9,602 nt of DNA from Parvibaculum sp. (GTDB lineage: Bacteria; Pseudomonadota; Alphaproteobacteria; Parvibaculales; Parvibaculaceae), in assembly GCA_014359855.1 (NCBI GenBank), contig JACIYQ010000100.1:1-9602 (forward strand). The letters are read 5' to 3'. This document shows, one piece after another, positions 5,970-9,602 of the stretch. Numbering within the stretch: the first letter of the stretch is position 1; each line of letters begins with the position of its first letter. A model generated the notes under the pieces. The model did not search any database. It saw only the letters and a program-made list of their open reading frames with translations, and had not been told where the DNA came from. A program made the translations under genes and the position numbers.

Positions 5970-6553
5970 CGCTTCGCCCAATCGATCGCCGCGTCGAGCC
6001 GGTCATTGCCCCAGAAGAGTTCGCCGCCCACCACGAAACTCGGAGCGCCGAATATGCCCTTCGCAATCGCTTCTTCCGTCTGTGCTTTGAGCTTGTCCTT
6101 GTTCGCCTCTTCATTCGAGCGCGCGAGAAGGGCACTCGCATCAAGACCGAGCGCATCGAGAATGCCGGAAAGCACCGCCTCGTCGGAAATGTCCTTCTGC
6201 CCGGCGAAATTCGCGAGATAGACGCGGCGCGTGAATTCCGGTCCCCAATCCTCGTCCTGCCCGAGCAGCGCAAACCGCGCGGCTTTCAGCCCGTTCTGCG
6301 GGAAACGCACAGGCTCCTTCAGCGTGAGACCCTGCGCTTCGCATATGCGCGCCATGTCGCGCCACATGTAGCGGCCCTTAGCCGGATAGATGTTGAAAGG
6401 ACTGTCGTTCCAGCCCTGCGCGCCGAAGATCGGCCCGAGCAGGAAAGGCCGCCAGACGAGCCCCACGCCCGCATCCTTCGCCGCCTGCTCGACGCGCATC
6501 GCCGCCGGGTATGAATAGGTGCTTGCGAACTCGTACCAGAACTCGACCTGCAT
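5966..6553 (-). CDS. DsbA-family / 2-hydroxychromene-2-carboxylate isomerase-like protein
   Basis: A 195-residue thioredoxin-fold protein of the DsbA / kappa-class GST superfamily, closest in style to 2-hydroxychromene-2-carboxylate (HCCA) isomerases. The catalytic serine position is S11 in YEFASTYSYPA, where DsbA would have CxxC. The only cysteine is C71, so a disulfide oxidase role is excluded. The cis-proline loop is G169-A-P-S-F, followed by the typical FWGNDRLD (180-187). HCCA isomerases use glutathione in naphthalene breakdown, but most homologues sit outside such pathways and no aromatic-degradation genes are seen here. There is no signal peptide. ATG at 6551-6553 follows GGAGG by 4 bases. 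It may be read through from lemA-DUF3137, or have its own promoter in the 82-base gap. It converges on the ABM-fold gene with a 4-base overlap. Confidence 0.85.
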   Translation of the reverse strand: MQVEFWYEFASTYSYPAAMRVEQAAKDAGVGLVWRPFLLGPIFGAQGWNDSPFNIYPAKGRYMWRDMARICEAQGLTLKEPVRFPQNGLKAARFALLGQDEDWGPEFTRRVYLANFAGQKDISDEAVLSGILDALGLDASALLARSNEEANKDKLKAQTEEAIAKGIFGAPSFVVGGELFWGNDRLDAAIDWAKR

Positions 6554-6614
6554 GGAACCTCCGGGAATGGATGCGCGAGCCTGCCGCAGAACGCAGCGCG
6601 CGGAAAGAGCCTGC

Positions 6615-6634
6615 CGCGCAATCTGCCTTGCGCG
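6615..6634 (-). terminator. Hairpin directly after the DUF3137 stop
   Basis: A 7-bp perfect stem (6615-6621 with 6628-6634, CGCGCAA / TTGCGCG) and a 6-base loop start one base after the DUF3137 stop codon on the minus strand. The minus-strand sequence after it has only CTCTTT some bases on, so it would be a weak terminator or a processing site that partly separates lemA-DUF3137 from the isomerase-like gene. Confidence 0.33.
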
Positions 6635-6635
6635 C

Positions 6636-7568
6636 TCACACCTTCGTCGTGGCGTCGAGCTTCAGCGTCTCCGCGATCTCGCGGATGAAGGCGATGTCCT
6701 CGACGAAGGTGCGGATGTGATCGCTTTGGCGCAGATCCTTCCACGGCGAAGGTTGCGCGAAGTAGCCGCGCCGCCCGTCGATGACGAGAAGGAGGTCGTT
6801 GCCGTCAAAAGCGGCCTGCATCGGCCCGTCGCTCGCATCGGCAAGCCGCACGAGCCGTTCCATGAAGGCCGGCGTGAGCAGATAACGCGCCTCCACCTGA
6901 TCGCTCGAGAAGACGTCGAATCTCTCTTCGAAACGCGGGTCCTCGAGATGAACCCTTTCGCCTCCAGCACCCGCATCACCAAGGGCATTCAGAAAACCCC
7001 TGTCGCCGCGCACGATCGTGCGCCCCGCGAAACGCTTCGGGAAGGCATAGCGCGCGACGAGCCCCCGAAAGACGAGATCGTATTCGTCGCGCTTGTCGCG
7101 GCGCACCTTCTTTTCAAGAAACGCCTCCGCAAGCTCGAAGGGAACACCATCGGCCTCGCCCAGCACATGATCTTCAGTCGAAGCGCGGTCATAGCCCGGG
7201 AGAAGGCTGCACTGGTTGAAGGGCGCGAGAAAGTTCTCCGGCGCCTCGGGCGAATAGAGGTAGCCGAAATGGCCGAAAATTTTTGTCGAGAGTTCTTCCG
7301 CGAATGTCCGCCCCCAGGTCATGACGGAGGTGAGCATCAGCGCACCGAAGATCATGATGGCGAAGCTGCCGAAAAGGGCGAAGCCTCGCGCATCCTCGCT
7401 CTCGATGACCTGCGAGGAAACGGCGAAGGCAAGAAGCCCCGCCGCGATGACCGGCAGGGCCCGCCACAGCGCGTGCCGGACCACAAGTTTCCGCTCCGCT
7501 TCCTTTTTCTCGATGAAGGGCGCGATCTCGCGTGCGAAGAAGCCGTCGAAATCGGTGCCCGGCGTCAT
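6636..7568 (-). CDS. DUF3137-family membrane protein, LemA partner
   Basis: A 310-residue protein of the DUF3137 family (PF11335), function unknown. It has a short charged N-terminus, two predicted membrane helices at about 36-54 (ALPVIAAGLLAFAVSSQVI) and 62-83 (GFALFGSFAIMIFGALMLTSV), and a large soluble C-terminal part. That part contains the family's conserved segment at 210-233, with D210-P, F213-E-E-x-F-x-V, then A-R-Y-L-L-T-P. The ATG at 7566-7568 lies 7 bases after the lemA stop, and its ribosome-binding GAGG overlaps that stop, so the two are almost certainly co-translated. DUF3137 genes are often next to lemA, which supports joint action at the inner membrane. No enzymatic motif is visible. 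Confidence 0.85.
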   Translation of the reverse strand: MTPGTDFDGFFAREIAPFIEKKEAERKLVVRHALWRALPVIAAGLLAFAVSSQVIESEDARGFALFGSFAIMIFGALMLTSVMTWGRTFAEELSTKIFGHFGYLYSPEAPENFLAPFNQCSLLPGYDRASTEDHVLGEADGVPFELAEAFLEKKVRRDKRDEYDLVFRGLVARYAFPKRFAGRTIVRGDRGFLNALGDAGAGGERVHLEDPRFEERFDVFSSDQVEARYLLTPAFMERLVRLADASDGPMQAAFDGNDLLLVIDGRRGYFAQPSPWKDLRQSDHIRTFVEDIAFIREIAETLKLDATTKV

Positions 7569-7575
7569 GAAGGCC

Positions 7576-8157
7576 TCACGGCATCAGCTTGTTGACATCG
7601 ACAGGCTCGCGCGCCGCCGGGTCTTCCACCTCGTAAAAGTGGAACGGTTGTACATTCGCGAGCCGCGCGATCACGGAGCCGGGGAAAATCTCGACCGCAT
7701 TGTTGAGCCGCGTCACCGCCGAATTGTAGAAGCGGCGAGCGGCGGCGATGTTGCCCTCCACCTCCTCGAATGTCGCCTGAGCCCGCGTCACCGTTTCGGC
7801 GGAGCGGAGCTCGGGGTAGTTCTCGGCGACCGCGAAGAGCCGCGCCATGCCCGCCTCAAGCTTCCGGGAGGCATCGAGATGCTCTTCCACGGCCCTCGGA
7901 TCGTCCTTTGCGTAGGGAGCGGCCACCCTGGCGCGCAGCGCCGTCAGCCCCTCCAGCAGATCCTTTTCATGGGTCATGAACTTCGCCGCCAGGGCCACAA
8001 TGTTGGGCAGCAGGTCGAAGCGCTGCCGGAGTTGCACGTCGATCAAGCCCATCGCCTCCCGAACCTCGTTCCGCCGCGTGATGAGGCTCGCATACCAGGC
8101 ATAGAAGCCAATGGCCACGAGCCCGAGCAGGACGAGGAGAACGACCGACGAATCCAT
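7576..8157 (-). CDS. lemA: LemA family protein
   Basis: A 193-residue LemA family protein (PF04011). An N-terminal membrane helix at about 4-22 with a very short head places the helical body on one side of the inner membrane. Family blocks are clear: DVQLRQRFDLLPN (40-52), HEKDLLEG (63-70), ENYPELRS (112-119) and ARRFYNSAVTRLNNAVEIFP (140-159). The body is rich in heptad-like helices, as in the solved LemA antiparallel bundle. The molecular function is unknown; LemA genes commonly pair with membrane protease-like, TPM-domain or DUF3137 genes. ATG at 8155-8157 follows GGGGG by 7 bases. It is first in the minus-strand set and divergent from argG, 141 bases apart. This is not the Pseudomonas sensor kinase also called LemA (GacS). 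Confidence 0.92.
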   Translation of the reverse strand: MDSSVVLLVLLGLVAIGFYAWYASLITRRNEVREAMGLIDVQLRQRFDLLPNIVALAAKFMTHEKDLLEGLTALRARVAAPYAKDDPRAVEEHLDASRKLEAGMARLFAVAENYPELRSAETVTRAQATFEEVEGNIAAARRFYNSAVTRLNNAVEIFPGSVIARLANVQPFHFYEVEDPAAREPVDVNKLMP

Positions 8158-8190
8158 GGGATACCCCCGAAATTGGCCTCATGCCGGTCG

Positions 8191-8196
8191 ATTATG
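8191..8196 (-). promoter_or_regulatory. Candidate -10 element for lemA
   Basis: On the minus strand CATAAT, near the consensus TATAAT, lies 33 bases before the lemA start. No good -35 is found 16-18 bases upstream (GCGACG or similar), so the promoter is either weak, activator-dependent or placed elsewhere. Confidence 0.3.
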
Positions 8197-8236
8197 GCAG
8201 GCAAAGCCCGGTTCGTCGCGCCCCTCTCCCCTCCCC

Positions 8237-8264
8237 TTGCCGCAAGGGCGGATTTCCCTATAGT
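8237..8264 (+). promoter_or_regulatory. Promoter of argG-ppa
   Basis: TTGCCG (8237-8242) and TATAGT (8259-8264) with a 16-base spacer form a good sigma-70-type promoter. Transcription would begin near 8271, leaving a leader of about 28 bases with AAGGTG (8288-8293) 5 bases before the argG ATG. The perfect dyad CCCTTG-CCG-CAAGGG (8234-8248) covers the -35 element and could be an operator, though no regulator is known from this sequence. Confidence 0.55.
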
Positions 8265-8298
8265 GCGCCGCAAAATCGACCCTCAATAAGGTGACGAC

Positions 8299-9527
<1,229 letters not shown>

Positions 9528-9528
<1 letters not shown>

Positions 9529-9602
9529 TGCGTATCGACGCCATCCCGATCGGCAAGAACCCGCCGGACGACATCAACGTGATCGTCGAGGTGCCGCATG
9601 GC
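9528..9602 (+). CDS. ppa: Inorganic pyrophosphatase, family I (5' part, cut by window end)
   Basis: The first 25 codons read MRIDAIPIGKNPPDDINVIV followed by EVPHG, the N-terminus of soluble family-I pyrophosphatases of alphaproteobacteria (compare GKxxPxDIxVxIEIP in E. coli Ppa). The enzyme splits pyrophosphate to phosphate with Mg2+ and drives PPi-releasing syntheses; the metal-binding Asp motif lies beyond the window. The ATG overlaps the argG stop by one base (TAATG), and GAGGG (9513-9517) sits about 10 bases before it, so translation is likely coupled to argG. The identity rests on 25 residues. Confidence 0.88.

Noticed and set aside
5966..6553. Disulfide oxidase of the DsbA type
   Set aside because: There is no CxxC, only a single cysteine at residue 71, and no export signal.
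6519..7595. 358-codon plus-strand frame opposite the DUF3137 gene
   Set aside because: It is a shadow of a real gene coupled to lemA, with no recognisable domain.

Overview
The window looks like chromosomal DNA from a GC-rich alphaproteobacterium. The reasons are the overall base composition, an IalB-family secreted protein, an RlmN with the CHTGTQ form of its radical-SAM motif, and a family-I pyrophosphatase start of the alphaproteobacterial type. The style resembles Parvibaculum and related Hyphomicrobiales, but that is an impression and no search was run. I see no rRNA, tRNA, CRISPR array, insertion sequence or phage gene.

Layout. Bases 1-416 hold no gene, but they carry a small mosaic of palindromic, REP-like repeats. 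Bases 417-3452 are a minus-strand cluster, transcribed right to left: an NADPH:quinone-oxidoreductase-like MDR protein, a membrane-anchored SGNH-hydrolase-like protein, and a beta-lactamase-family serine hydrolase. A divergent intergenic region with several short dyads follows. Plus-strand ialB (3746-4309), rlmN (4439-5632) and a small ABM-fold protein (5637-5969) come next. The ABM gene meets, tail to tail, a minus-strand set of lemA (8157-7576), a DUF3137 gene (7568-6636) and a DsbA/2-hydroxychromene-2-carboxylate-isomerase-like gene (6553-5966). lemA diverges from plus-strand argG (8299-9528), whose stop codon overlaps the start of ppa, which runs off the window.

How the genes fit together. 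ArgG makes argininosuccinate and releases pyrophosphate. The one-base overlap with ppa places the enzyme that removes that pyrophosphate in the same transcript. RlmN modifies 23S rRNA (and, in known cases, some tRNAs) and appears to be translationally coupled to the ABM-fold protein. LemA and DUF3137 are both predicted membrane proteins and probably act together in an undefined envelope role. The qor / SGNH-like / serine-hydrolase cluster has short gaps (50 and 34 bases) and looks like one operon of unknown physiological role.

Most of the window is ordinary core-genome content. The observation most worth a second look is the SGNH-like protein at 1675-2397. It keeps the fold motifs around the active site but has replaced the expected catalytic Ser, the block III Asn and the block V His, so it reads as a membrane-anchored pseudoenzyme. 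I found no clear evidence of a new multi-gene system.
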